Shown here one piece after another: positions 45,074 through 55,533 of a stretch of DNA of 64,000 nt. Source of the DNA: Echinicola shivajiensis (GTDB lineage: Bacteria; Bacteroidota; Bacteroidia; Cytophagales; Cyclobacteriaceae). The position numbers and the translations under genes are program-made. Below the pieces are notes generated by a model. It saw only the letters and a program-made list of their open reading frames with translations. It ran no database searches and had not been told where the DNA came from. The stretch's first letter is position 1; every line of letters starts with the position of its first letter. Where the stretch lies: NCBI RefSeq assembly GCF_018642165.1, contig NZ_JAHHZM010000001.1, forward strand, positions 434,001 through 498,000, read 5' to 3'.

Positions 45074-45115
45074 ATCAAAAGAGGCCATCCGCCACGGCGG
45101 ATGGCCTCTTTTGAT
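45074..45115 (+). terminator. Strong terminator after the small basic protein gene
   Basis: 19-base perfect arms (start ATCAAAAGAGGCCATCC) with a CACG loop, followed by a T run. Confidence 0.88.
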
Positions 45116-45247
45116 TTTTTTCATTAATTCCTTAACAATCAAGCACAAAGCTAATTCCAGTTTCGATTCAGCGACAAATCATTCCTGTGGGCCATTTTGG
45201 AAGGAGAAACAAAATTTTAATCCATTCCTCCTCCCTCAAGTCAATAA

Positions 45248-46924
<1,677 letters not shown>

Positions 46925-46932
46925 AATAATTT

Positions 46933-46960
46933 CGGAAGGGGCTACTTAAGCCCCTTTCCG
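46933..46960 (+). terminator. Weak hairpin between pyrG and yidC
   Basis: CGGAAGGGGCT / AGCCCCTTTCCG with one bulged base and a five-base loop. No real T run, so it may be a partial terminator or an RNA processing site within the pyrG-yidC transcript. Confidence 0.4.
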
Positions 46961-46980
46961 GGTTTCAGAAATCTAACATT

Positions 46981-48777
46981 ATGGACAGAAATCAAGCGAC
47001 AGGACTTATCCTTTTCGCAGCTGTGCTTTTGGTTTACACTTTCTTTTTTAGCGAACCGCAGCCAGTAACAGATGAGCAAAGTACCACTACTACAGAAAGC
47101 CTAGCTGAGGAAACTTCGCCAAAAAAGGCAGAAACAAGCCCTATCACATTACCTGACAGCCTACAAAATCTCCAAAACCAACAGCAATACGGAGAATTTG
47201 CAGCTTTGGTAACAGGCAATGAAGAGCAGGTTGTTTTAGAAAACGACCTAGTAAAAATCATTTTCTCTTCAAAAGGTGGTGAAATCAAAAGTGTTGAACT
47301 AAAGGACTTCAAAACCTGGTCAAAAGAGCCTCTTATCCTAATTGATGAGAAAAGCGCTGCCATTGATTACCAGATTCAAACTAGCAAAGGCCCGATCAGC
47401 CTTAATGAGTTTTATTTCAATTCTAGTATTGAGAACACCACTATTGAAGAAAATCCTGCTCAGAAACTTACTTTCACTGCCAATACTGGTTCTGGAAGCA
47501 TCAAAAGGATTTACACCCTTCAATCGGACAAATACACGCTAGCCCAAAGTATCTCAGCCAATGGCATCAACAGCTTGACTGATCAGCGAATTGCCATCAC
47601 TTGGGACAACAAATTGAAAAAGCAAGAAGCCGATATCAGTGAGTCCAGAAGAAAAACACATATTAACTATTTCACCAAAGAAGGTGATTTTGATAATTTA
47701 AGTGCTTCTTCTGATGAGGACAGCGAGCAGCTTTCTAGCCCTGTAAAATGGGTCGCATTCAAACAGCGTTTCTTTAGTGCTGGTTTGATCGCTGACGAGC
47801 AGTTCTCAGATGTCAACCTGGTACAAGCTACTCCTACAGACACCATGTCTGTGAAGGATATGACTGCAAGCCTTTCCCTTAACATGGTGAATGGCCAAGC
47901 AAACAACAGCTACTTCTTTGGCCCTAACAATTACAAACTCTTAAAAAAGGTAAGCCCTGAATTTGAGAAAAACGTAGACATGGGCTACTTCTTTGTAAGC
48001 TGGGTCAACAAATACATCATTGTCAACTTGTTCCATGTATTGGAAAAAGTCTTTTCCAACTATGGTATCATCATTATTTTGATTGTATTCATCATTAAGG
48101 CCTTCCTTTTCCCACTGACCTACAAGTCTTATATTGGAATGGCTAAAATGAGGGTAATCAAGCCTGAAATCGATGAATTGAAGGAAAAATACGGTGACGA
48201 CCCTACCAAAATGCAACAGGAGCAAATGAAGCTCTTCGGACAACTTGGAGTAAGCCCTATCAGTGGTTGTTTGCCAATGTTGTTGCAGATGCCATTCCTG
48301 TTTGCCATGTTCTTCTTCTTCCCTAATTCAATTGAATTAAGGCAAGAGCCTTTCCTTTGGGCCCATGATCTTTCTACTTACGATTCCATCATCAATCTTC
48401 CTTTCACCATTCCTTTTTATGGTAACCACGTGAGCCTTTTCACCTTACTGATGACGGTTTCCCAAATAGTATATACGCGTTTCAACAACCAGCTGACTGC
48501 TGCGCAAGGCCCAATGAAGAACCTTGGTTACATTATGCCAGTGACCTTTATGTTTGTTCTTAACTCTTATCCTGCAGCCTTGAGTTTCTACTATTTCGTT
48601 TCCAATATGGTAACATTTGGTCAGCAAGCCTTGATCAAGCGTTTTGTGGATGATGACAAAATCCGTCAAAAAGTTGAAGACAACAAAAAGAAAAATGCCA
48701 ATAAGAAAAAGTCCAAGTTCCAAGCTAGATTGGAAGAAGCTATGAAAGCTGCAGACGCTGGCAAAAAAAGAAAATAA
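46981..48777 (+). CDS. yidC: Membrane protein insertase YidC
   Basis: 598 residues. N-terminal membrane helix (GLILFAAVLLVYTFFF), a large periplasmic beta-sandwich domain (about residues 70-345), then the conserved insertase core with five helices: LFHVLEKVFSNYGIIIILIVFIIKAF, YKSYIGMAKMRVIKPEIDEL, a GCLPMLLQMPFLFAMFFFFP motif, and a Lys-rich C-terminal tail that can bind ribosomes. Inserts and folds inner membrane proteins alone or with SecYEG. Confidence 0.96.
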   Translation: MDRNQATGLILFAAVLLVYTFFFSEPQPVTDEQSTTTTESLAEETSPKKAETSPITLPDSLQNLQNQQQYGEFAALVTGNEEQVVLENDLVKIIFSSKGGEIKSVELKDFKTWSKEPLILIDEKSAAIDYQIQTSKGPISLNEFYFNSSIENTTIEENPAQKLTFTANTGSGSIKRIYTLQSDKYTLAQSISANGINSLTDQRIAITWDNKLKKQEADISESRRKTHINYFTKEGDFDNLSASSDEDSEQLSSPVKWVAFKQRFFSAGLIADEQFSDVNLVQATPTDTMSVKDMTASLSLNMVNGQANNSYFFGPNNYKLLKKVSPEFEKNVDMGYFFVSWVNKYIIVNLFHVLEKVFSNYGIIIILIVFIIKAFLFPLTYKSYIGMAKMRVIKPEIDELKEKYGDDPTKMQQEQMKLFGQLGVSPISGCLPMLLQMPFLFAMFFFFPNSIELRQEPFLWAHDLSTYDSIINLPFTIPFYGNHVSLFTLLMTVSQIVYTRFNNQLTAAQGPMKNLGYIMPVTFMFVLNSYPAALSFYYFVSNMVTFGQQALIKRFVDDDKIRQKVEDNKKKNANKKKSKFQARLEEAMKAADAGKKRK

Positions 48778-48802
48778 GCCTAAACCTTAATTTCAAACAA
48801 AT

Positions 48803-48838
48803 ATAAAAGAGGAAACAGTAACTTGTTTCCTCTTTTAT
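48803..48838 (+). terminator. Terminator after yidC
   Basis: ATAAAAGAGGAAACA / TGTTTCCTCTTTTAT with a six-base loop, 25 bases after the stop. Confidence 0.85.
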
Positions 48839-49386
48839 TTTAGCCATATGTAAACTTGGCATACAGGACATCTCCCTTTTAGTTTTAAATTAGCCATTAA
48901 AGCTTTCTTCTTATTCTTTGATAGAATTTGATCAAACACCTATAAAACAGTACTTATAAAAAGATTTTTTTACCAGAATTTATATTTTTTTCTTGCAGAT
49001 TGAATTTTCCATTATTTCTCACGCAATTCAATTTTTAAGGTACAACAATGTTTTTTCAATAGATTTTATAGTAGAATTAGCCTCGCAGAAAATTAAAAAT
49101 CAACCAGTTAATCAGTATCCACAACCCTATGTGGAAAACAAACTGTTTCATGTAAAAATTAAACTTATATCTTTGTGTAGCGTGAATTTGGCATTTTGGC
49201 AGAATTGTATGGATTGATGCCCAATTGATTTAATTATTATTAAATTCCAGTGAATTTTAAGTAATTTGCGTGATGGTTTTGCCCGGACGCTTAGAATTCT
49301 AAAGGATTTAACAAGCATCAAGAATGCTGTTTGAAAAATGTCAAAGCTTTGTACCGAAACTAACATGACCATTTGACACCAATACA
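48839..49386. other. AT-rich intergenic region between yidC and parA
   Basis: About 550 bases without a supported gene; a 74-codon plus-strand frame at 48993 shows no family features. Holds an inverted pair of DnaA-box-like sequences at 49115-49138 and a TATCTTTG -7-like element at 49168-49175. Long poly-A/T runs near 48960-49000. Confidence 0.55.
49115..49138. promoter_or_regulatory. Inverted pair of DnaA-box-like sequences
   Basis: GTATCCACA at 49115-49123 and TGTGGAAAA at 49130-49138 (TTTTCCACA on the other strand). Each differs from TTATCCACA by one base. They face each other across six bases in an AT-rich gap upstream of parAB. Confidence 0.35.
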
Positions 49387-50166
49387 ATGGGAAAAATAGT
49401 AGCTATTGCCAACCAAAAAGGCGGTGTGGGTAAAACAACCACAGCCATGAATTTAGCAGCCAGTTTGGCTGTACTGGAGTTCAAAACTCTAGTAATTGAC
49501 GCTGACCCACAGGCCAACACTACTTCAGGATTGGGACAAGATCCCAAAGAAATAGACAACAGTATCTATGAATGTATGGTTGATGGAGTGGACATCAGTT
49601 CCATTATTTACCACACAGACATTGAGCACCTAGACCTGGTCCCTTCACACATTGACCTTGTAGGTGCTGAAGTAGAAATGATCAACCTGGACAACAGGGA
49701 GGAAAAAATGCGTGAAGTAATCGGTAAGATCCAGGATCAGTATGATTTCATCATCATTGACTGTTCTCCTTCATTGGGTTTAATCACCATCAATGCCCTT
49801 ACCGCAGCAAACTCTGTTATCATTCCTGTACAGTGTGAGTACTTTGCTTTGGAAGGCCTTGGAAAACTATTGAACACCATTAAAATCATCCAAACCAGAC
49901 TCAACCCTGATTTGGAGATTGAAGGCATATTATTGACCATGTACGATGTAAGGCTGAGACTTTCCAACCAAGTGGTGGAAGAAGTACGACTACATTTTAA
50001 AAACATGGTCTTCAACACCATTATTCCGCGAAATGTCAAACTAGGTGAATCTCCAAGTTTTGGACTTCCTGCGATAGCCTTCGACGCCGAAGGTAAGGGA
50101 GCCCTGTCCTATTTGAACTTAGCCAATGAAATCGCGGAACGCAATGGCTTGGTAAAAATGAATTAA
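49387..50166 (+). CDS. parA: Chromosome partitioning ATPase ParA
   Basis: 259 residues. Deviant Walker [20 protein letters not shown] at residue 9, Walker A' [13 protein letters not shown] near 40, Walker [19 protein letters not shown] near 125. Cooperates with ParB to move the origin regions apart. Chromosomal Soj-type length without an N-terminal helix-turn-helix. Fourteen bases before parB, so one operon. Confidence 0.95.
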   Translation: MGKIVAIANQKGGVGKTTTAMNLAASLAVLEFKTLVIDADPQANTTSGLGQDPKEIDNSIYECMVDGVDISSIIYHTDIEHLDLVPSHIDLVGAEVEMINLDNREEKMREVIGKIQDQYDFIIIDCSPSLGLITINALTAANSVIIPVQCEYFALEGLGKLLNTIKIIQTRLNPDLEIEGILLTMYDVRLRLSNQVVEEVRLHFKNMVFNTIIPRNVKLGESPSFGLPAIAFDAEGKGALSYLNLANEIAERNGLVKMN

Positions 50167-50179
50167 CCTATTACACATC

Positions 50180-51106
50180 ATGGCTGATAATCAAAAACCC
50201 ATAAAAAGGAAAAAGGCACTGGGAAGAGGATTGGGTGCTTTATTGGAAGATTCTTCTAAAAAAGAAAATAATAAGGAAGAAAGGGATATCGTAATTCCAG
50301 CTGCAGGAATCCATGAGGTTCCATTGGCGGAAATTCAGGTAAACCCTTATCAGCCAAGAACCCATTTCGACAAAGATGCCCTGCAAGAACTTGCAGACTC
50401 TATCATTGTCCAAGGCATCATTCAGCCTATCACAGTTCGGAAATTAGCGGATCATGAATATCAGTTAATCTCGGGAGAGAGAAGATTCCAGGCATCCAAA
50501 ATTGCGGGATTGGAATCCGTACCTGCCTATGTCAGGACTGCCAATGATCAGCAAATGTTGGAAATGGCCCTGATAGAAAATATCCAGCGTGAAAACCTTA
50601 ACGCACTTGAAATTGCACATTCCTACCAAAGGTTATTGGCAGAATGTGACTTAAAACAAGAACAGCTGGGTGATCGAGTGGGAAAGAACAGGACTACAGT
50701 CAATAATTATCTTAGATTACTTAAGCTACCACCTGATATTCAGGCGGGCATTAGGGACAAAAAGATATCCATGGGTCATGCCCGTGCATTGATCAATATA
50801 GAGGAAGTTGACAAACAACTTGCTATCTACAAAAAAACCATTGAGGAAGAACTAAGCGTCCGAAAGGTAGAAGCTTTGGTAAAAGCCCTGCATAATGGGC
50901 CTGAGGAGGAAACCGTTACTGCTGAAAAGCCAGACTTGGATCCAGTCAAAAAATATGAATTGAGCAAGCTCCAACAAAGACTAGCTTCTCACCTTGGCAG
51001 CAGGGTAAGTCTAAAAATGGATCATAGGGACAAGGGAGAAATCAAAATACCATTTGGTTCTGCTGATGACCTAAACAGAATACTGGAAATACTTGAAATC
51101 ATTTAA
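50180..51106 (+). CDS. parB: Chromosome partitioning protein ParB
   Basis: 308 residues. N-terminal GRGLGALLED that stimulates ParA, CTPase/ParB domain with IQVNPYQPRTHFDKDALQEL and GERRFQASKIAGL, the helix-turn-helix around residues 140-200 (QEQLGDRVGKNRTTVNNYLRLL), and a C-terminal dimer domain. Binds parS sites and spreads as a CTP-dependent clamp. No parS was found in the window. Followed by the DUF5683 gene after two bases. Confidence 0.95.
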   Translation: MADNQKPIKRKKALGRGLGALLEDSSKKENNKEERDIVIPAAGIHEVPLAEIQVNPYQPRTHFDKDALQELADSIIVQGIIQPITVRKLADHEYQLISGERRFQASKIAGLESVPAYVRTANDQQMLEMALIENIQRENLNALEIAHSYQRLLAECDLKQEQLGDRVGKNRTTVNNYLRLLKLPPDIQAGIRDKKISMGHARALINIEEVDKQLAIYKKTIEEELSVRKVEALVKALHNGPEEETVTAEKPDLDPVKKYELSKLQQRLASHLGSRVSLKMDHRDKGEIKIPFGSADDLNRILEILEII

Positions 51107-51108
51107 AA

Positions 51109-51735
51109 GTGAGCCGTTCTTATCTCAAATGTTTTCTTGAGGGAATAAAAAAAGCAATAGTTAACTATCCAAAAACTATTGCTGTTTTTGTTTTATTACC
51201 TCTATTCCAAATTCAATGTTTGGGGCAAGATATAAGGCAAATAGAGGCTGATACGACCAATCAACAGGAGATCATACTAAAAAAGAAAGCCAAAAACCCC
51301 AAAAAAGCGGCTTTACTTTCTGCCATTTTACCCGGAGCTGGACAAGTTTATAACGAAAAACCATGGAAAGTGCCGATTATTTATGGTGGAATCATAACTA
51401 ATCTTTACTTTGTGGAATTCAATAATCGCAGGTACCAGCTTTTCAAGGATGCTTTGATCATTTACCGTGATGATGATGCGGAAACGGAAAACCCTTTCCC
51501 TAACCTTAATGAAGATGGTTTGATCAGAAATGTGGATTATTGGAGGAGAAACAGGGATGCAACTTATTTGATTTTCGGAGCCATATATGCACTAAATATC
51601 GTGGACGCCATTGTGGACGCCCACCTTTCAGGTTTTGACGTTTCTGATGACTTGACTTTGAAAATTCAACCTTCTGTAGAGTCCATGTATGCAAGTGGAA
51701 ATTCAGTAGGAATATCAATAAAATTAAAATTTTAA
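51109..51735 (+). CDS. DUF5683 membrane protein, GTG start
   Basis: 208 residues starting at GTG two bases after the parB stop. Hydrophobic N-terminal helix (TIAVFVLLPLFQIQCLG) acts as signal or anchor. DUF5683 signature: KNPKKAALLSAILPGAGQVYNEKPWKVPIIYGGII, then YWRRNRDATYLIFGAIYALNIVDAIVDAHL. The family is fixed between parB and dapB in Bacteroidota, and its role is unknown. An in-frame ATG exists only well inside the domain, so GTG is likely. Confidence 0.85.
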   Translation: MSRSYLKCFLEGIKKAIVNYPKTIAVFVLLPLFQIQCLGQDIRQIEADTTNQQEIILKKKAKNPKKAALLSAILPGAGQVYNEKPWKVPIIYGGIITNLYFVEFNNRRYQLFKDALIIYRDDDAETENPFPNLNEDGLIRNVDYWRRNRDATYLIFGAIYALNIVDAIVDAHLSGFDVSDDLTLKIQPSVESMYASGNSVGISIKLKF

Positions 51736-51742
51736 ATACTAG

Positions 51743-52465
51743 ATGAATATTTTAATACTTGGGTATGGCAAAATGGGAAAAATCATCTCCCAAATTGCGG
51801 AAGAAAGAGGCCATACCATTGCTGGAAAGATTGATGAATCCAATGTTCACACACTGGATCAGCTTGACACTAAATCCATAGACGTAGCCATAGAATTCAG
51901 TCAACCTGATGCGGCTTTCAAAAACCTAACTTGGGCGATCAACCACCAGATTCCAGTGGTTAGCGGAACTACCGGTTGGCTGGACAAAAAAGAAGAAATC
52001 GAAAAACTAACCCTTTCCAATGATAGCGCGTTTTTCTATGCTTCAAACTATAGTATTGGTGTTAATATATTTTTCAAGGTCAATAGCTTTTTAGCCAAAA
52101 TCATGAATGATCAATCAGATTATTCAGTAAAAATGGAAGAAATTCACCATACTGAAAAGAAAGATGCCCCTAGCGGTACTGCTATCACTTTGGCGGAAGG
52201 CATCATTGATAATATGGACAGAGTAAAACGTTGGAATTTGGACACAGATATGAACGGCGACGAACAATCTATCTCTATTACTGCCAAAAGAATTGATCCT
52301 GCTCCAGGCACCCATATCATCAACTACCAGTCTGAAATCGACGATATTGAAATCAAACACACTGCCCATAGTAGAAAAGGTTTTGCCCTTGGCGCAGTTT
52401 TGGTAGCTGAGTGGATCAAAGATAAAAAGGGAGTATTGTCAATGGATGATTTCCTTACCTTCTAA
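51743..52465 (+). CDS. dapB: 4-hydroxy-tetrahydrodipicolinate reductase
   Basis: 240 residues. Lysine and diaminopimelate synthesis: reduces the product of DapA with NAD(P)H. N-terminal dinucleotide fold ILILGYGKMGKIISQIAEERGH, VSGTTGWL, SNYSIGVNIFFKVNSFLA, catalytic EEIHHTEKKDAPSGTA with His-His and Lys, and RKGFALGAVLVAEWI. Same operon as parAB and lepB. Confidence 0.95.
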   Translation: MNILILGYGKMGKIISQIAEERGHTIAGKIDESNVHTLDQLDTKSIDVAIEFSQPDAAFKNLTWAINHQIPVVSGTTGWLDKKEEIEKLTLSNDSAFFYASNYSIGVNIFFKVNSFLAKIMNDQSDYSVKMEEIHHTEKKDAPSGTAITLAEGIIDNMDRVKRWNLDTDMNGDEQSISITAKRIDPAPGTHIINYQSEIDDIEIKHTAHSRKGFALGAVLVAEWIKDKKGVLSMDDFLTF

Positions 52466-52481
52466 TTAATCATTGTATAAA

Positions 52482-53552
52482 ATGAGTTCAGAAAAAAAGA
52501 AAAAAGGTCCAGTTAGAGAATGGCTGGATGCCTTGGTTTTTGCGGTCATTGCCGCCAGTTTGATCAGGTGGTTATTTTTAGAACCCTTTACCATCCCTAC
52601 TGCCTCAATGGAAAAATCCCTTTTAGTAGGTGATTTCCTATTTGTCAGTAAAATGCACTATGGTACCCGTACCCCACAAACTTTACTACAGGTACCGCTT
52701 ACCCATCAAAAAATATGGGGAACAGATATCCCATCCTATTCTGATGCCATTCAGCTGCCTTACTATCGTCTTCCTGGCTTTAGCAATGTAGAAAGAAATG
52801 ATGTCGTTGTATTCAACTACCCTGATGAATTTGAATATCCGGTAGATCTGAAAACCAACTATATCAAAAGGGCGGTAGCTATCCCTGGTGATGTGATCAG
52901 AATAGATGATACTCAACTGATCATCAATGACCAAGTTGCTGAAAATCCAGAGGAGATGCAATTCTCTTATGATGTGGTGCCAAACAGGATGTTGAATGCG
53001 GAATTCTTTGAGGAATATGACATCAATAGGGATTCTTACCATCCGTTCAATGGCATGTATGTGGTCTTCACCACGCCAGCTATTGCTAAGCAACTGGAAA
53101 ACTCCCCTGTCATCAAGGAGGTCAAAATCCGAATTTATGAAAAGGACAATGGAGATCCGGACATCCACCCTGATGGATCCTATTATGGCTGGAACAGGGA
53201 CAACTTTGGGCCGCTCAAAGTACCTGCCAAAGGTTGGACCATAGATTTGACAGAGGACAACGTTCGTAAATATGCCTTTACCATCAAAAACTATGAAGGC
53301 ATAGACGATTTACGAATCGAGGCTAATCAGGTCTTCATCAATGGGCAAAAACAAGATAGTTACACCTTCACCCAAGACTATTATTTCATGATGGGTGATA
53401 ACAGACACGATTCCTTGGACTCCAGATTCTGGGGATTTGTTCCTGAAGATCATATTGTAGGTAAGGCTTGGTTCTTGTGGCTATCACTCGATAAGCACAA
53501 AAGTATGTTCAGCAAAATCAGATGGGACAGATTCTTTAAAGGAATCCACTGA
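52482..53552 (+). CDS. lepB: Signal peptidase I
   Basis: 356 residues from MSSEKKKKGPVREWLDAL; a TTG nine bases earlier is in frame but less likely. One N-terminal membrane helix, then the catalytic Ser in IPTASMEKSLLVGDFLFVSK (near residue 40), the Lys base in TNYIKRAVAIPGD, and the C-terminal GDNRHDSLDSRFWGFVPEDHIVGKA. A large insert of over 100 residues lies between the two catalytic parts. It removes signal peptides from exported proteins. Seventeen bases after dapB. Confidence 0.95.
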   Translation: MSSEKKKKGPVREWLDALVFAVIAASLIRWLFLEPFTIPTASMEKSLLVGDFLFVSKMHYGTRTPQTLLQVPLTHQKIWGTDIPSYSDAIQLPYYRLPGFSNVERNDVVVFNYPDEFEYPVDLKTNYIKRAVAIPGDVIRIDDTQLIINDQVAENPEEMQFSYDVVPNRMLNAEFFEEYDINRDSYHPFNGMYVVFTTPAIAKQLENSPVIKEVKIRIYEKDNGDPDIHPDGSYYGWNRDNFGPLKVPAKGWTIDLTEDNVRKYAFTIKNYEGIDDLRIEANQVFINGQKQDSYTFTQDYYFMMGDNRHDSLDSRFWGFVPEDHIVGKAWFLWLSLDKHKSMFSKIRWDRFFKGIH

Positions 53553-53585
53553 TAGTATGAAATCAATAGCCCTGGTAGCTAGAAA

Positions 53586-53620
53586 AAAAAGGCGGCAAGA
53601 ATCATTCTTGCCGCCTTTTT
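53586..53620. terminator. Bidirectional terminator between lepB and ung
   Basis: AAAAAGGCGGCAAGAAT and its perfect inverted copy with almost no loop, A and T runs on both sides, between convergent genes. Confidence 0.88.
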
Positions 53621-53622
53621 TA

Positions 53623-54285
53623 TTACCAATTGATCTCTCTTTCTCCTTTTGATTTTAAATAATTATTGGTTTTACTGAAATGTCCACAGCCTAAAAAGCC
53701 TCTATGAGCAGATAAAGGACTGGGATGTGGTGCATATAATTTCAAATGCTTAGCATCTGAAATAAAGGCCGCCTTTTTCTTGGCATAAGCTCCCCAAAGC
53801 ATAAACACCAATCCTTCTTTCTCTTCGGCCAGCTTTCTAATAACCGCATCAGTAAATTCCTCCCAACCCTTCTTTTGATGAGATCCCGCCTTATGGGCTT
53901 CCACAGTTAGAGTTGCATTCAATAATAAGACTCCTTGCTTGGCCCATCTTTCCAAATTACCATGTGACGGGACGGGTAATTGTAAATCATTTTTCAACTC
54001 CTTAAAGATATTCATCAATGAAGGCGGAAATGGCATTCCCTCCCGAACAGAAAAAGACAACCCATGAGCCTGCCCCGGACCATGATATGGATCCTGCCCC
54101 AAGATCACTACTTTCACTTTTTCAAAAGGGCATTTTTCAAAAGCATTAAAAATCTCACTGCCCTGAGGAAAGATTTTCTTTTCGCTATATTCCTTTTTCA
54201 CAAAAGAGGCCAAGGTTTCAAAATAGGGTTTCTCAAATTCATCACCCAACTTTTCTTTCCAAGCCGCGTTTATTTTAACGTTCAT
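53623..54285 (-). CDS. ung: Uracil-DNA glycosylase, family 1
   Basis: 220 residues. Removes uracil from DNA as the first step of base excision repair. Water-activating Asp in VILGQDPYHGPGQAHGLSFS (near residue 65), uracil-binding LLLNATLTVEAHKAGSH, and the leucine loop HPSPLSAHRGFLGCGHFS with the catalytic His. The sequence matches the canonical Ung family without insertions. Confidence 0.96.
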   Translation of the reverse strand: MNVKINAAWKEKLGDEFEKPYFETLASFVKKEYSEKKIFPQGSEIFNAFEKCPFEKVKVVILGQDPYHGPGQAHGLSFSVREGMPFPPSLMNIFKELKNDLQLPVPSHGNLERWAKQGVLLLNATLTVEAHKAGSHQKKGWEEFTDAVIRKLAEEKEGLVFMLWGAYAKKKAAFISDAKHLKLYAPHPSPLSAHRGFLGCGHFSKTNNYLKSKGEREINW

Positions 54286-54358
54286 TTACTTTATTTCTCT
54301 TGAGATTTATGAATAAACCCTTAATTTCGAACAAAAATCCTTTTAGACAAAGTTTTTA

Positions 54359-54745
54359 ATGGTTACGGCAATCACCCAAGGCATTAAGGTTAGTGTAGAG
54401 GCAACCTATCAAGCGGAATATTCCAGTCCGCATCAGCAGCACTATGTCTTTACTTATAAGATTTCCATTGAAAACAACAGTGCCCATACCATACAGCTAT
54501 TAAGGAGAAAATGGGAGGTTTTTGATGCTGGCTTGTCCACAAAAATCATTGAAGGGGATGGAGTCGTGGGACAGCAACCTGTACTGGAGCCTGGGAAATC
54601 CCACCATTATGTATCTGGCTGCAACCTGCGGTCAGGCTTAGGCAAAATGAAAGGAGAATATTATATGGAACGCCTCCAAGACGGACAGGTCCTAGCAGTT
54701 GAAATCCCTGAATTTCAACTGATTTCTGACATCTTCGACAATTAG
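54359..54745 (+). CDS. apaG: ApaG domain protein
   Basis: 128 residues, the usual length. Fibronectin-like beta-sandwich with VTAITQGIKVSVEATY, YTYKISIENNSAHTIQLLRRKWEV, EGDGVVGQQPVLEPGKSHHYVSG and GKMKGEYYM, all diagnostic for ApaG. It is linked to cobalt and magnesium efflux in Salmonella, and in vitro to phosphate binding; the true role is unclear. A methyltransferase gene starts three bases after its stop. Confidence 0.93.
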   Translation: MVTAITQGIKVSVEATYQAEYSSPHQQHYVFTYKISIENNSAHTIQLLRRKWEVFDAGLSTKIIEGDGVVGQQPVLEPGKSHHYVSGCNLRSGLGKMKGEYYMERLQDGQVLAVEIPEFQLISDIFDN

Positions 54746-54748
54746 ACT

Positions 54749-55531
54749 GTGCTAAAAAGGTTATTCCCATTTTTTTCCTATCTCAAGTATTTTCTTCTCA
54801 AGGAAGATCGCCATTCTCTTCAGGCACCTTTTGCTTTTGAGGTTTATGAAGGCTTAAAATCCTTCAGCAAACAGCAGCCCAAAGATGAGGAGTTGATTAA
54901 GCTAAAAAAAAGGCTTTTATCCAATGACGATGAAATTAGAATTGAGGATTTTGGTGCCGGATCTATTCATCTAAAAAAGAACAAACTAAGGAAAGTTTCT
55001 GATATCACACGACATAGCAGTTCATCAGATAAATATTCCAGGCTTTATCAATACCTTTGCTCTTTGACCCCTGCGACCACTGTAATAGAGCTAGGAACCT
55101 GTGTAGGGATTAATACGTGCTATTTATCCAAAGCCACAAATGGCAAGCTTTACACCTTTGAAGGGGCATCTTCACTTGCTCAAGTGGCTCAAACTACATT
55201 TGCTACCTTTGACAATACTAGATTGATTGAAGGTAAAATACAGAAAAGTCTTCCCTCATTTTTAGAAGACATTACCCTATTGGATTTTGTACTGATCGAT
55301 GCTCACCATACCTATGAAGCTACCTTGCTTTTCTTTGAACTGATAAAACCTAAATTGCATAATGATAGCATCGTAGCCATTGGGGACATTCATTGGTCAC
55401 CAGAAATGCAAAAAGCTTGGGAACAAATCAAAACACATGCAGAAGTCACCATGAGCATGGATTTTTACGAATGTGGTATTCTGTTTTTCAAGAAGGGGAT
55501 CAATAAAAAACACTACATCCTTAATTACTAA
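54749..55531 (+). CDS. Class I SAM-dependent methyltransferase, GTG start
   Basis: 260 residues starting at GTG three bases after the apaG stop. SAM-binding loop TVIELGTCVGINTCYLSKAT, acidic residue in YTFEGASS, FVLIDAHHTYEATLLFFELI with a possible metal-binding Asp-His pair as in catechol-type O-methyltransferases, and VAIGDIHWSPEMQKAWEQI. The substrate is unknown. Coupled with apaG. Ends two bases before a convergent gene. Confidence 0.85.
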   Translation: MLKRLFPFFSYLKYFLLKEDRHSLQAPFAFEVYEGLKSFSKQQPKDEELIKLKKRLLSNDDEIRIEDFGAGSIHLKKNKLRKVSDITRHSSSSDKYSRLYQYLCSLTPATTVIELGTCVGINTCYLSKATNGKLYTFEGASSLAQVAQTTFATFDNTRLIEGKIQKSLPSFLEDITLLDFVLIDAHHTYEATLLFFELIKPKLHNDSIVAIGDIHWSPEMQKAWEQIKTHAEVTMSMDFYECGILFFKKGINKKHYILNY

Positions 55532-55533
55532 TT

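Noticed and set aside
48993-49217. 74-codon plus-strand frame in the yidC-parA gap
   Set aside because: No signal, no domain and AT-driven composition; it also spans the DnaA-box-like pair.
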